Assembly: GCA_020444515.1 (NCBI GenBank)
Contig: JAHLKX010000001.1
Span: 496,001-560,000 of the forward strand
DNA: 64,000 nucleotides
Reading direction: 5' to 3'
Origin: Bacteroidota bacterium
Lineage (GTDB): Bacteria > Bacteroidota > Bacteroidia > Bacteroidales > JAADJA01
Position numbers and translations under genes: made by a program. Below the pieces are notes generated by a model. It searched no databases and was not told the origin of the DNA. It was given only the letters and a program-made list of their open reading frames with translations. Positions 8,425 to 17,603 of the stretch are shown one piece after another (positions within the stretch are counted from its first letter, which is position 1; every line of letters begins with the position of its first letter).

Positions 8425-9390
8425 TTAATTTTCGAGCAATCCTCTTCCGGCTTTTTTGATCTTTTTTAATTCCTTGAGATCAACGATGAGCTTGTCGAGA
8501 ATACCATTTACAAATACTTTGCTTTTGGGTGTGCTGTACATTTTGGCCAGCTCAATGTATTCATTGAGGGTCACTTTTACTGGTATGGAGGGAAATTCAA
8601 TGAGTTCTGCCAAAGCCATTTTGATCAAGAGGATGTCCATGACAGCGATGCGATCCATCTCCCAGTTTTTGACCTTGTCTTCGATTAATTTTTCATACTC
8701 TTCGCTATGCACTACCGTTTTACGAAAAAGGTGTTTCACAAATTCCCGGTCTTCATCAGGTTCATTATCGGCATTTACTTTGAATAGTGATGGCAATGGA
8801 TGACTTTCTCCCCAATTGGGTTTGAAAGCTTTCAGTGTTTTAATGACCAGCATATTGGCGGTGTAAAAATCATCACTCCAGTGAATGCTTTTTTCCTCGT
8901 AGTAGTATTGCAGAATTTCAGAATTGGTTATTTGCTTTTTTACTATACGGATGAGGATCTCCCGGTCATCATTATAAGAGCTGTCGGGCACCGACATATA
9001 ATCTTTATAATCATTGCTTTCCCTGATCTCAATCCAAAGTTTCCTGATCATTTCTTCTTCGTCTACCCAGTTGATTTTATAGGCATTGAAATGTTTCCTG
9101 AAGTCTTTGTTATCAGCCAATTGTTTGATCAGTCTGTTGTCGGTAAACCGGGTGCTGGGATTTAAATCTTCTTCGGTGGGAAAAAACTTTTGTTTGTTTT
9201 CCTCCAGGCGCTTTTGCGCATAATCAACAATTTCAATCAACAGGGAAAGTTGATAAATGTAGATTTCATACAATTTATTGATGCTCTTGAAAAGCTCCTT
9301 CTCGCCGATCGCCATGTTTTCCATTTTCGATTGGAAGAAAGCGTACAACGACAGCAATACTTTAATCCGCAAATGCCTTCTGCTTAGCAT
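8425..9390 (-). CDS. nusB: Transcription antitermination factor NusB, long Bacteroidota form
   Basis: The start M-L-S-R-R-H-L-R-I-K-V-L-L-S-L-Y-A matches NusB helix one, which binds boxA RNA. The C-terminal third (about residues 240-310: W-E-M-D-R-I-A-V-M-D, P-V-K-V-T-L-N-E-Y-I-E-L-A and F-V-N-G-I-L-D-K) is the canonical NusB helical domain. At 321 residues it is about twice the E. coli length, because a charged helical insertion lies between the first helix and the core; such long NusB proteins are usual in this phylum. With NusE (S10, encoded in this window) NusB supports rRNA antitermination. A TATCTTTG element lies upstream at 9412-9419. Confidence 0.9.
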   Translation of the reverse strand: MLSRRHLRIKVLLSLYAFFQSKMENMAIGEKELFKSINKLYEIYIYQLSLLIEIVDYAQKRLEENKQKFFPTEEDLNPSTRFTDNRLIKQLADNKDFRKHFNAYKINWVDEEEMIRKLWIEIRESNDYKDYMSVPDSSYNDDREILIRIVKKQITNSEILQYYYEEKSIHWSDDFYTANMLVIKTLKAFKPNWGESHPLPSLFKVNADNEPDEDREFVKHLFRKTVVHSEEYEKLIEDKVKNWEMDRIAVMDILLIKMALAELIEFPSIPVKVTLNEYIELAKMYSTPKSKVFVNGILDKLIVDLKELKKIKKAGRGLLEN

Positions 9391-9411
9391 AATATTTCAA
9401 AGAATTTTGTG

Positions 9412-9419
9412 CAAAGATA
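9412..9419 (-). promoter_or_regulatory. Candidate -7 promoter element for nusB
   Basis: On the minus strand this reads TATCTTTG, matching the Bacteroidota -7 pattern TAnnTTTG, 22 bases before the nusB ATG. No clear TTTG is found at the expected distance upstream, so the call rests on one element and its position. Confidence 0.4.
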
Positions 9420-9444
9420 GGGAATTCTATTTAGAAAAATCAGG

Positions 9445-11805
9445 TTATTCCGTTCCGGGGATCTGAGGCAATTTGACCTCGCGGAAGTGGTAACCTTCAT
9501 ACTCTCCCATATTCCAGTATATATTCTGAAATCCATTGCCGGTTTTTGATTCAAATTTGAATTGGGATTGAATCAATGGTATATGATAGTGACTGACACA
9601 CTCCCTGAAATCTTTTCCATAACGGTACAACACATTTAAAAAATACCACCCCGCATCAAATCCATCAAAAGCATAATTGGTAGTAGTGGGTTCTGTCTGA
9701 TAGCGCATACGGTAGGATGCTATCCAGTTTTTTACGCGCGGATCATGGTAATCAATGAGGGACGATGTAAAAGTATGAACATGCAGGTTGAGCAATTGAT
9801 TGGTCTCAAGGTCGGTATAACGGTTCCAGTCGGGCAGACCAAACAGGGTTATGTCATGGTCAAGCTGCAATTTGTTCAACTGCGACATGATCTCTTTGGA
9901 AAATACGATGTCATCGCTGATGGCAATGACCACATTATTCCGGATGGCCGACAGGTTCATTTCCAGACCGGTGACGCTGTCGTCGACGTAAGTGATCTCC
10001 TTCACCAGGTTGCTGAACCAGGTACTGTCATCAGGGCTCCTTTTGATCATTTCCTCCTCAAGGACCTTGTTTTCGGTAAAGATCTGATCTTCTTCTGACT
10101 CAGCAATGGCGGCAGCTATTTTTGAATTGGGGATCATAACATGGCCGGGTCTGTTGGCATTCAGGTAGTTTCGGATATACGAAACAGTTGCCTGGTACTG
10201 GTATTTGTTGTGCCTGGCAATCACAATATTACTTTCAGGGTATTGGTTGAGAATATACTTTACCAGCAGATCCGTTTGCATCTCCTCATCCGGTTTTATC
10301 TTGAAGACCCAGGGGTTGTTGGCTATGATCTCACTGCGGGTAGATAGTGGATTGACAATGGGTATTTCATAGGTTCTGGCAAACCGTGCTACTTTAGCAA
10401 AACTTTTAGCAAACAGTGGTCCTACGATCAGGTCCATGCTGCTGAGTTCGGATTGTTGAAGCACCTGATTGGCTTTTTCAGGATCATTATCGATATCATA
10501 AACAAACAGGTTTAATTTCATCCCCTGTCTCTTCATAGAATCGGCTGCCATTTTAAAACCAGCATAAAAATTGAGAAACCTGAACGACATAAAATTATCC
10601 ATGGCCTCCTGGCCTCTGCTTTCATATGCCTGAAGACTATCCACTTCTTCGAGGAAAAGGGGTAGCATCAGAGCAATGTTAAAGGTATTGGTATGAGATT
10701 TTGGATCTTCAGGACAGGGGGTTTCCATGGGAGTCGGATCTTTTTCAAGATTCTGATCTGTCTCATTTTTAGTCGTTATCTCTGGTTTTTCAACAGGGAT
10801 CTTGACCGTTTGTCCTTTGCGGGCTTTTCGGTTGATATCGGGATTGATCTCACTGACTTCTTCATATTCAATGCGATATTTATCAGCAATGTCCTCCAGC
10901 TTTTCCCGCTTATCCGGTTTATAAACAATGTATCCGCGTTCTACCGTTTTATTGGGTATTTTAATTTTCTGACCGATGTATAAATTCAAGGTCAGTCCAT
11001 TGTTGTATTTTTTGATGGAATCCATACTGACAGCATATTCCCGCGCAATGCTGTATAAAGTCTCGCCTTTTTCTACAGTATGTTCAGAATAGTTCAGGTC
11101 CTTTTCATTTTCTTTGCTTGATGCTTCAGCCGAAGCATTGACCTGTTGGTTGGGGATCACAATTTTTTGACCAATATCCAGATCGGTTGGATTGATACCC
11201 GGATTGGCATTGATGATCTCTCCTGTTGTAATATTGTATTGCCTGGCTATTCCATAAAGCGTTTCACCAGCTGCTATAATGTGCAGGGATGAAGACTCGG
11301 AAGGTACCGGATCGGATTGCCGACTGGTTTCACCGGCATATGGTATCCTAAGGGTGGCCCCTTCCTGCAATTCAAGGCCGGTATCGGGGTTGAGCGATCG
11401 TATGGCATCTACCGGCACATTGTACTTTCGTGACAATGCATAGAGGGTCTCCTGTTTTTTTACAATATGATAAAAATAGGTTGGTTTTTCAAGTTCAGTT
11501 GTTTCCTCTTTTTTTTGAACTGCCTTTTCTTCAGCCGGAATTTTTAAAATATTCCCTGCACGTATACCTTCCTGGGAGTCAGGATTGGACTTAAAGATAT
11601 CATTCACTGTTATGCCATAAGCCCTGGCAATGTTATAGAGCGTTTCTCCGCTTTTCACAAAATGGAGATAATATTCCTGTCCGTCGATGATTTCCGTAAT
11701 TTGGGACTTGGTAACTTCCTGGGATATGGCCGGAAGAGCCCATCCATGGGTAAGAGAAATCAAAAGCAGAATAATAATTCGATATTTCCAATTCATAATT
11801 TTCAT
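9445..11805 (-). CDS. LysM-repeat envelope protein with periplasmic-binding-protein-like domain
   Basis: A 786-residue exported protein. After a signal peptide (about 1-28) come five LysM repeats at roughly 44-92, 109-155, 172-217, 239-285 and 293-338, four carrying the G-E-T-L-Y or Q-E-T-L-Y core and each ending in I-P. After a short acidic linker, residues about 375-786 resemble a type I periplasmic binding protein or ABC-type receptor (F-N-I-A-L-M-L-P-L-F, D-L-I-V-G-P-L-F-A-K-S, N-Y-A-F-D-G-F-D-A-G). LysM repeats bind peptidoglycan, so the protein probably sits on the cell wall and its binding domain may sense or tether a ligand. It starts 9 bases after guaA and is probably transcribed with it. 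Confidence 0.85.
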   Translation of the reverse strand: MKIMNWKYRIIILLLISLTHGWALPAISQEVTKSQITEIIDGQEYYLHFVKSGETLYNIARAYGITVNDIFKSNPDSQEGIRAGNILKIPAEEKAVQKKEETTELEKPTYFYHIVKKQETLYALSRKYNVPVDAIRSLNPDTGLELQEGATLRIPYAGETSRQSDPVPSESSSLHIIAAGETLYGIARQYNITTGEIINANPGINPTDLDIGQKIVIPNQQVNASAEASSKENEKDLNYSEHTVEKGETLYSIAREYAVSMDSIKKYNNGLTLNLYIGQKIKIPNKTVERGYIVYKPDKREKLEDIADKYRIEYEEVSEINPDINRKARKGQTVKIPVEKPEITTKNETDQNLEKDPTPMETPCPEDPKSHTNTFNIALMLPLFLEEVDSLQAYESRGQEAMDNFMSFRFLNFYAGFKMAADSMKRQGMKLNLFVYDIDNDPEKANQVLQQSELSSMDLIVGPLFAKSFAKVARFARTYEIPIVNPLSTRSEIIANNPWVFKIKPDEEMQTDLLVKYILNQYPESNIVIARHNKYQYQATVSYIRNYLNANRPGHVMIPNSKIAAAIAESEEDQIFTENKVLEEEMIKRSPDDSTWFSNLVKEITYVDDSVTGLEMNLSAIRNNVVIAISDDIVFSKEIMSQLNKLQLDHDITLFGLPDWNRYTDLETNQLLNLHVHTFTSSLIDYHDPRVKNWIASYRMRYQTEPTTTNYAFDGFDAGWYFLNVLYRYGKDFRECVSHYHIPLIQSQFKFESKTGNGFQNIYWNMGEYEGYHFREVKLPQIPGTE

Positions 11806-11814
11806 TCAATCCTG

Positions 11815-13344
11815 TTATTCCCATTCAATTGTTGCTGGTGGTTTTGAACTAATATCATAAACCACCCGGTTAACCCCCTTCACCTTATTAATTATATCAT
11901 TGGATACCTTTGCCAAAAAATCGTAAGGTAGCTGCGACCAGTCGGCAGTCATTCCATCAGTGGAGACTACAGCCCGCAAAGCTACAACATTTTCATAAGT
12001 ACGTTCATCGCCCATTACCCCCACAGAATGGATCGGCAGTAAGATAACGCCGGCCTGCCATACTTTATCGTATAAACCTGAATTTTTTAATCCTTCCACA
12101 TAAATATGGTCTGCATCCTGCAGGATTTTAACTTTCTCTTCGGTGATATCGCCCAGTATCCTGATACCCAGTCCCGGTCCCGGAAAAGGATGTCGGTTGA
12201 TCAGGTTCGGATCCATATTGAGCTTTCGGCCGATCTTGCGTACCTCATCCTTGAATAAGGTATTCAGTGGTTCAACAATCTTTAGCTTCATGAAGTCGGG
12301 CAGACCGCCCACATTGTGATGCGATTTAATGGTTGCCGAAGGTCCTTTAACCGATTTGGACTCGATCACATCCGGGTAGATGGTACCCTGTGCCAGCCAT
12401 TTTACATCCTTGATTTTATGAGCCTCTTCATCAAATACTTCAATGAAGGTTCCCCCAATGATCTTTCTTTTGCCTTCGGGATCGGATTCTCCTTTTAATG
12501 CCTTGTAAAAGCGCTCTTTTGCATCCACGCCTATGACATTAAGCCCCATGTGTTGATAGGAATCGAGCACCAGCTCAAATTCATTCTTACGCAGCAGGCC
12601 ATTATCCACAAAGATGCAGGTCAGGTTTTTGCCGATAGCTCTGTCGAGAAGTACTGCTGAAACAGATGAATCAACGCCGCCAGATAAACCCAATACCACT
12701 TTGTCATTACCGATTTTTTCCTGCAGACTGGCTATGGTGGCTTCGATAAATGATTCCGGTGTCCAGGTTTGACTGCACCCGCAAATATCGACTACAAAAT
12801 TCCGCAACAGGATCATCCCCTCAGTGGTATGGTAAACTTCGGGGTGGAACTGAATGCCATAGGTTTTTTCACCTTCAATTTCATAACCGGCCACCTTTAC
12901 ATCGGCAGTGCTGGTAATGATCTTAAATTCTTTTGGAATATCAAGAATGGTATCCCCATGCGACATCCATACCTGGCAATGGTCGGTCATGCCTCGCATC
13001 AGTTCGTGGTCATGGTTGATAAAGCCCAGGTTGGCCCTGCCGTATTCACGGATGGAAGAAGGCATCACTTTTCCCCCGCTGTCTTTGGCCAGAAATTGTG
13101 CACCGTAACATACCCCCAGCAATGGTAATTTATTACGAATGGCTGACAGATCAGGAATGGGTGCATTTTGATCCAACACTGAAAACGGACTACCCGACAG
13201 AATCACACCTTTTACCCATGACGTGATTTCAGGAAAATCATTGTAAGGGTGAATCTCACAATATACATTAAGTTCCCTTACACGGCGGGCGATCAGTTGC
13301 GTATATTGTGATCCGAAATCGAGGATCAGGATGGTTTCTTGCAT
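11815..13344 (-). CDS. guaA: GMP synthase (glutamine-hydrolysing)
   Basis: A complete 509-residue GuaA. The N-terminal class I glutamine amidotransferase has the nucleophile Cys in G-V-C-Y-G-A-Q and the His/Glu pair in Q-F-H-P-E-V. The ATP pyrophosphatase has the PP-loop L-S-G-G-V-D-S-S, and the C-terminal dimerisation domain contains [10 protein letters not shown] and ends P-A-T-I-E-W-E, as usual. It converts XMP, glutamine and ATP to GMP, the last step of guanine nucleotide synthesis, in the cytosol. A promoter with both elements lies just upstream (13364-13394). The LysM gene follows after 9 bases, and nusB may be in the same transcript. Confidence 0.97.
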   Translation of the reverse strand: MQETILILDFGSQYTQLIARRVRELNVYCEIHPYNDFPEITSWVKGVILSGSPFSVLDQNAPIPDLSAIRNKLPLLGVCYGAQFLAKDSGGKVMPSSIREYGRANLGFINHDHELMRGMTDHCQVWMSHGDTILDIPKEFKIITSTADVKVAGYEIEGEKTYGIQFHPEVYHTTEGMILLRNFVVDICGCSQTWTPESFIEATIASLQEKIGNDKVVLGLSGGVDSSVSAVLLDRAIGKNLTCIFVDNGLLRKNEFELVLDSYQHMGLNVIGVDAKERFYKALKGESDPEGKRKIIGGTFIEVFDEEAHKIKDVKWLAQGTIYPDVIESKSVKGPSATIKSHHNVGGLPDFMKLKIVEPLNTLFKDEVRKIGRKLNMDPNLINRHPFPGPGLGIRILGDITEEKVKILQDADHIYVEGLKNSGLYDKVWQAGVILLPIHSVGVMGDERTYENVVALRAVVSTDGMTADWSQLPYDFLAKVSNDIINKVKGVNRVVYDISSKPPATIEWE

Positions 13345-13363
13345 GAAAAATCATTTAGGCCCG

Positions 13364-13394
13364 CAAAATTAGCCCCATTGCGGCTTATGTCAAA
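13364..13394 (-). promoter_or_regulatory. Promoter of guaA, Bacteroidota consensus
   Basis: On the minus strand TTTG (13391-13394) is followed after exactly 19 bases by TAATTTTG (13364-13371), the textbook TTTG-N19-TAnnTTTG layout of the primary sigma factor in this phylum. Transcription would start near 13357, giving a leader of roughly a dozen bases before the guaA ATG. Confidence 0.65.
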
Positions 13395-13619
13395 ATTTAT
13401 TTATAAACATGGTATTCACATGGTTGGTTATGGGGAATGGGTATTGAGTTAAATAGGAAAAATGTGAATAGGGGAATAGGGAAAAGTTCATTTGTGATAG
13501 CACAACCCAAGTTTAAAACAAATCTGTCCATTAAGTTGATAGGGAAGCAATGGAATGGATATGGCTGTTATTTGACAGTTTTTAAATAAATATTTAATTC
13601 TACTTGTGAACGTCCCGAT

Positions 13620-15845
13620 TTATTTTTTCACAAATTTCCCGGCTACAGATTTCCCTGCGGTCTCAATATTGTAAAGGTAAATCCCAGGTGACAAACCCTC
13701 CGTGCAGAGAGTTATATCCTTTCCGGTATTGAATTCTGAAATCGTTATTTCATCCATAAGCCTCATGGCCGCATCATAAATTTTAATCGATCCCTGGTTC
13801 ACACCATTTAATCTGAACGAAACGACATCATTCACGGGATTGGGAAAACAAATAACCTTGCTTACCGGACTGGTTTGTGATCCCACACCAGTGTTGAAAT
13901 TGTCAAATACAATATCCTGGCTGTCGATGGCCATGTTTCCAAATTCATCCCATGCCTCAACATACAGGCGATACATTCCATCGGCATAATTGTCAGTATT
14001 CAGCGCAAGATTAGCTTCCGAAAGATCGATGATGGAATCGCCATTGTTATTGGTGAGGATCTGGTAATAATCCCGGGATGTATTCATCCAGGGTGGTGAC
14101 GGATGGGAATTGTCTTTAAAATAGAGTATAGATGCATAACTTTCATAAAATCCGCTGTTATACATGGGATAGGTGTGGTTGAGGATCTGGCCGAGGGTTT
14201 TCGGAATGATCACTGTGTTTTCAGGCAGCTTATTGAGCTGATAATAGGTTTTAAAAGCGGGTTGTTCCCATTCCGAATCTCCATGAAAATCACTGATCCT
14301 GGCAATGATATCGACATCCCCCGATAAAGCCATCGGGTCAAGAAAACTGTACCCCTGGTTGACGAGGAATCCGAATTTTGAGCTGCCAGAAAAATCATAA
14401 ATTTCTGGTGCAACATCATCTGTGATGGGGTCAAGGGCCAGGAGTGGATTGAAATTGATGCCCCATTCATCATCATTGTAATACCATATTTCACCATGGT
14501 CATGGATATTTACAAAATGAATATGTCCCCAGTCGGAAGTCCAGGCAATGATATCACCCAGGTAATCATGCAATTCAACATAATCGCCCACATCTACCTG
14601 AATGCTTGATGGGATCAGGTGTGCATATAACCAGCCATCGGAATAGCCACTGGATTGCTCAGGCGAAACGGCTACACGCCAATAAATATCACCGCCGATG
14701 GTGAGCACCAGCTTTACATACCCGGCCTGAACCGCATAGGTGGGTTCAGCAATGGGGGTTTCAAGGTCAAGCCCCTGGTGCAGGTAAGCCCAGTAATCAG
14801 TGCCATCGCCCATATGCTGTTCGTAATGATTCCAGACTTTATGCACTTCATCAAAAGGTACAAAAGGCCATGGAATTGATTCGTAATTATTGCTGTTTTT
14901 ATTCGATTTGTAGCTGTTTTCGAAAGTTTGATAAGTTTTTATGGCTTTTTCTTCCCGGCCTGTTAAAACAGCATCCTTGTCATAGGTATACAGGAGGCCT
15001 TTTGAAATCCCATCCTTCCGATAATGCACCCCTGCATAAATTTGTCCATCTGATATTTTCAGGTCCCTGTAGGATAGGTTTTCACTCAGGGTGGCTGTGC
15101 CGGTCAGGGAAAAATTTTCCAGGTCAAAACATTTCATGTTTTTCTTGCCGATAACAAAGGCTTGATGGAGATCGGATGATACTGCTACAGCGCGAGGATA
15201 AAAGAGGTCTGTTTGAAGGGTTGCTTCCAGCTGATTATTCCGGTAAATGGTCATCATGCCCTCCCAGGCAGTGACCAGGTATGTTTCATCTTGTGAGAAT
15301 GCAAACTGACTGCAGGGTGCCATCTTTTCAGCAGTTCCGGAATCCAAATCAATGATGTTGAGGAATGCATCGGTGCCGGCAACAAACTTATTTCCAAGAG
15401 GTGAAAATCCGAAAACGGATGCATACCGATAGGTGTGATTAGAAACCTGGTTGCCTTGTGGATCCAACAAATAAATTGTAAGAATCTGCTGAAAATGTAA
15501 ATCCATGTTCATCACCGCTACATAACCCGAATTGGAAATATAAAAATCAGCACCGGGTAGCTTTGAAAGGGTATAAAGCAGTTCATCATTTTTGTACAAT
15601 TTGAAGTTTTTCAATTCCCGGTTCTCATCCGTTACCAAACCGATATCGTATGTAGCTGCAAATAGGCCGTTTCCCGAACAGGATCTGTAATATTGTCCGG
15701 GTTCAGGATTCATGAATTTACCATTGAAGGATACGATTGGCCCCGGATCTGACACGCCGGTATTTTGTGCTATGGTGGGGTAAGAAGAAAACAGCAAGGC
15801 AAAGGTGATCGAAAGAGCGAAGGTTGCTGCGCTTATATTTTTCAT
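13620..15845 (-). CDS. Secreted M23-like peptidase domain protein with type IX sorting signal
   Basis: A 741-residue exported protein. It has a signal peptide (about 1-26, ending T-I-A-Q), then a beta-propeller-like region (about 50-290) with repeated short blades. Next is a LytM/M23-like domain (about 345-460) containing H-Q-G-L-D (the HxxxD zinc motif) and later L-Y-A-H-L and H-I-H-F (HxH). A further beta-rich region follows, and a C-terminal type IX secretion sorting domain (about 660-741) starts with C-F-P-N-P-V-N-D and ends with a G-K-F-V-K-K basic tail. It is probably secreted across the outer membrane, with the M23 fold acting on peptidoglycan peptides or another glycine-rich peptide. 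The zinc ligands look conserved, but the family relation is distant. Confidence 0.75.
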   Translation of the reverse strand: MKNISAATFALSITFALLFSSYPTIAQNTGVSDPGPIVSFNGKFMNPEPGQYYRSCSGNGLFAATYDIGLVTDENRELKNFKLYKNDELLYTLSKLPGADFYISNSGYVAVMNMDLHFQQILTIYLLDPQGNQVSNHTYRYASVFGFSPLGNKFVAGTDAFLNIIDLDSGTAEKMAPCSQFAFSQDETYLVTAWEGMMTIYRNNQLEATLQTDLFYPRAVAVSSDLHQAFVIGKKNMKCFDLENFSLTGTATLSENLSYRDLKISDGQIYAGVHYRKDGISKGLLYTYDKDAVLTGREEKAIKTYQTFENSYKSNKNSNNYESIPWPFVPFDEVHKVWNHYEQHMGDGTDYWAYLHQGLDLETPIAEPTYAVQAGYVKLVLTIGGDIYWRVAVSPEQSSGYSDGWLYAHLIPSSIQVDVGDYVELHDYLGDIIAWTSDWGHIHFVNIHDHGEIWYYNDDEWGINFNPLLALDPITDDVAPEIYDFSGSSKFGFLVNQGYSFLDPMALSGDVDIIARISDFHGDSEWEQPAFKTYYQLNKLPENTVIIPKTLGQILNHTYPMYNSGFYESYASILYFKDNSHPSPPWMNTSRDYYQILTNNNGDSIIDLSEANLALNTDNYADGMYRLYVEAWDEFGNMAIDSQDIVFDNFNTGVGSQTSPVSKVICFPNPVNDVVSFRLNGVNQGSIKIYDAAMRLMDEITISEFNTGKDITLCTEGLSPGIYLYNIETAGKSVAGKFVKK

Positions 15846-15908
15846 ATTTTTGTTTTTTTGATCAGGCTAAAATAATCAATCATTCGAATGTAATGTGATT
15901 TTCACAGC

Positions 15909-16799
15909 ATGTTTTATTCACCCTTTGCATATGATGAACCCCTTTTCCGTCCCCCCAGTGAGGCTCATTCCCTTATTTTTCAAGTAACACTGGGTTGTTC
16001 ATGGAACCGATGTGCCTTTTGTGAAATGTACACCTCCAAAACCTTCAGGGTTCGGAATCCGGAAGCAGTATCGGCCGAGATTGATGAAGCAGCCAACCAG
16101 ATGCAGGGAACAAGAAAGGTTTTTCTGGCCGATGGTAATGCCATGGTGCTTAGTTCCCATCGCCTGCTGCAAATAATTGATAAGCTCAATTCAGCGTTCC
16201 CGTCCTTGAACAGAGTTTCAGCTTATGCCATGCCACGCGACCTGGAACACAAAAGTGAGGAAGAATTGAGGTCTTTGCGCGAAGCAGGCTTAAAAATTTT
16301 ATATGTCGGTATTGAAAGTGGTGACCCCGAAGTGTTGAAGCTGATTAACAAAGGAGAGATTCCGGATAAGATGGTCCATAACCTCAGAAAGGCGCAACGG
16401 GTCGGTATCAAAACCTCGGTGATGATCATAACCGGGCTGGGAGGTAAGAAATACAGCCGGCAACATGCGATTCAATCCGCCGAGGTGGTCAACGCTATCA
16501 ATCCTGATTTTTTATCGACACTGGTGCTCAGTTTTCCTTTCGGAAAGGAGCATTATGAAAAACGGTTTAAAGGATCATTTGAACCCATGGATAAACAAGA
16601 TTTACTGGAAGAGCAATATCTCTTTCTGAAAAATACAAAACTCAACAACGTCATCTACCGCAGTGACCATGCATCCAATTACAAACCATTAAAAGGGATC
16701 CTTGACAGGGATAAAGAACGCTTGCTTTCAGAATTAGAACAGGCAGTTAGCAGGCCGGATCAGGCAGGGCTTCGGCAGGAATGGCAAAGAGGATTATGA
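15909..16799 (+). CDS. Radical SAM protein
   Basis: A 296-residue radical SAM enzyme. The cluster motif near residue 30 reads G-C-S-W-N-R-C-A-F-C, that is Cys-X4-Cys-X2-Cys, one residue longer than the usual X3 spacing but known in a subgroup with the same G-C-S-x-N-x-C context. The later I-L-Y-V-G-I-E-S-G-D stretch (about 130-140) is the typical beta-4 S-adenosylmethionine site. The C-terminus is charged and has no obvious extra cluster. It would bind a 4Fe-4S cluster and cleave SAM to a 5'-deoxyadenosyl radical; the substrate is unknown. The SDR gene follows closely, so the pair may share a transcript. It does not look like the radical SAM member of the AmmeMemoRadiSam set. Confidence 0.85.
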   Translation: MFYSPFAYDEPLFRPPSEAHSLIFQVTLGCSWNRCAFCEMYTSKTFRVRNPEAVSAEIDEAANQMQGTRKVFLADGNAMVLSSHRLLQIIDKLNSAFPSLNRVSAYAMPRDLEHKSEEELRSLREAGLKILYVGIESGDPEVLKLINKGEIPDKMVHNLRKAQRVGIKTSVMIITGLGGKKYSRQHAIQSAEVVNAINPDFLSTLVLSFPFGKEHYEKRFKGSFEPMDKQDLLEEQYLFLKNTKLNNVIYRSDHASNYKPLKGILDRDKERLLSELEQAVSRPDQAGLRQEWQRGL

Positions 16800-16814
16800 T
16801 TTAAATTGAAAAAT

Positions 16815-17591
16815 ATGGATTTAAAGATCAAAGATAAAGTATTTATCGTCATGGGCGCCAGCAGTGGCCTGGGTAAAGGTGTTGCAACCAACTTATTGAA
16901 TGATGGGGCAAAGGTGATAGCCATCGGTCGTGATCCTGCTAAACTGAAGGCATTATCCATTGCATTTCCAGGTCAGGTAGAACCTGTTTCGGGGAATTCT
17001 TTTGATCCCGGATTTATTGAAAAAATACCCGGATTCATTGGTGATCGTTACCTCTCAGGATTGCTGGTCAATGCCGGAGGACCACCGGCAGGCTCCTTCC
17101 TCGAAACGCCATTAGAAAATTGGGATCAGGCATATCACCATATTTTGCGATGGAAAGTTCAGCTTACGCAAACCATCCTGCCCATCTTTCGGAAACAGCG
17201 TTACGGCCGGATCCTTTACATTGAAAGTGTTTCGGTCAAGCAGCCTGTCGAACGGCTCGTGCTTAGCAATTCATTGCGCATGGCTGTCGTGGGATTTGTA
17301 AAAACCCTCTCACAGGAAATTGCAGCAGAAGGCATTACCTTGAATGTGCTGGCCCCCGGATTTCATGATACCCCGGCTGCTGCCAGACTTTATAAAAAAA
17401 GGAGCGAAATAGAAGGGATATCGATGGAAGAAGCCAAACAGCAGTATGAGCATGAAATTGCCGTCGGTAGAATGGGTGATACCCTGGAATTCGGCATGTT
17501 GGGGGCCTGGTTATTATCACCCCATTCGGGTTATATTACCGGCCAGACCTTCAGCGTGGATGGTGGATCGGTAAAAGGAATGATGGGTTAA
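16815..17591 (+). CDS. SDR family NAD(P)-dependent oxidoreductase
   Basis: A 258-residue short-chain dehydrogenase. The nucleotide-binding glycine motif G-A-S-S-G-L-G-K-G lies at about 14-22, and N-A-G-G-P-P at about 85-90 replaces the classical N-A-G. The catalytic Ser (Y-I-E-S-V-S-V) is seen, but the usual Y-x-x-x-K is replaced: the expected place reads L-V-L-S-N-S-L-R, a change known in SDR members annotated loosely as 3-oxoacyl reductases. The C-terminus S-V-D-G-G-S is standard. I start at ATG 16815; an in-frame TTG at 16806 is less likely. It lies 15 bases after the radical SAM gene and 12 before galK. Substrate unknown, and loss of the Tyr/Lys pair makes ordinary reductase activity doubtful. 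Confidence 0.85.
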   Translation: MDLKIKDKVFIVMGASSGLGKGVATNLLNDGAKVIAIGRDPAKLKALSIAFPGQVEPVSGNSFDPGFIEKIPGFIGDRYLSGLLVNAGGPPAGSFLETPLENWDQAYHHILRWKVQLTQTILPIFRKQRYGRILYIESVSVKQPVERLVLSNSLRMAVVGFVKTLSQEIAAEGITLNVLAPGFHDTPAAARLYKKRSEIEGISMEEAKQQYEHEIAVGRMGDTLEFGMLGAWLLSPHSGYITGQTFSVDGGSVKGMMG

Positions 17592-17603
17592 AACAATAGG
17601 ATT

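Noticed and set aside
8456..9387. Several plus-strand open frames across nusB and similar antisense frames over guaA, GH2 and the LysM gene.
   Set aside because: They overlap well-supported genes completely and show no protein-like motifs.
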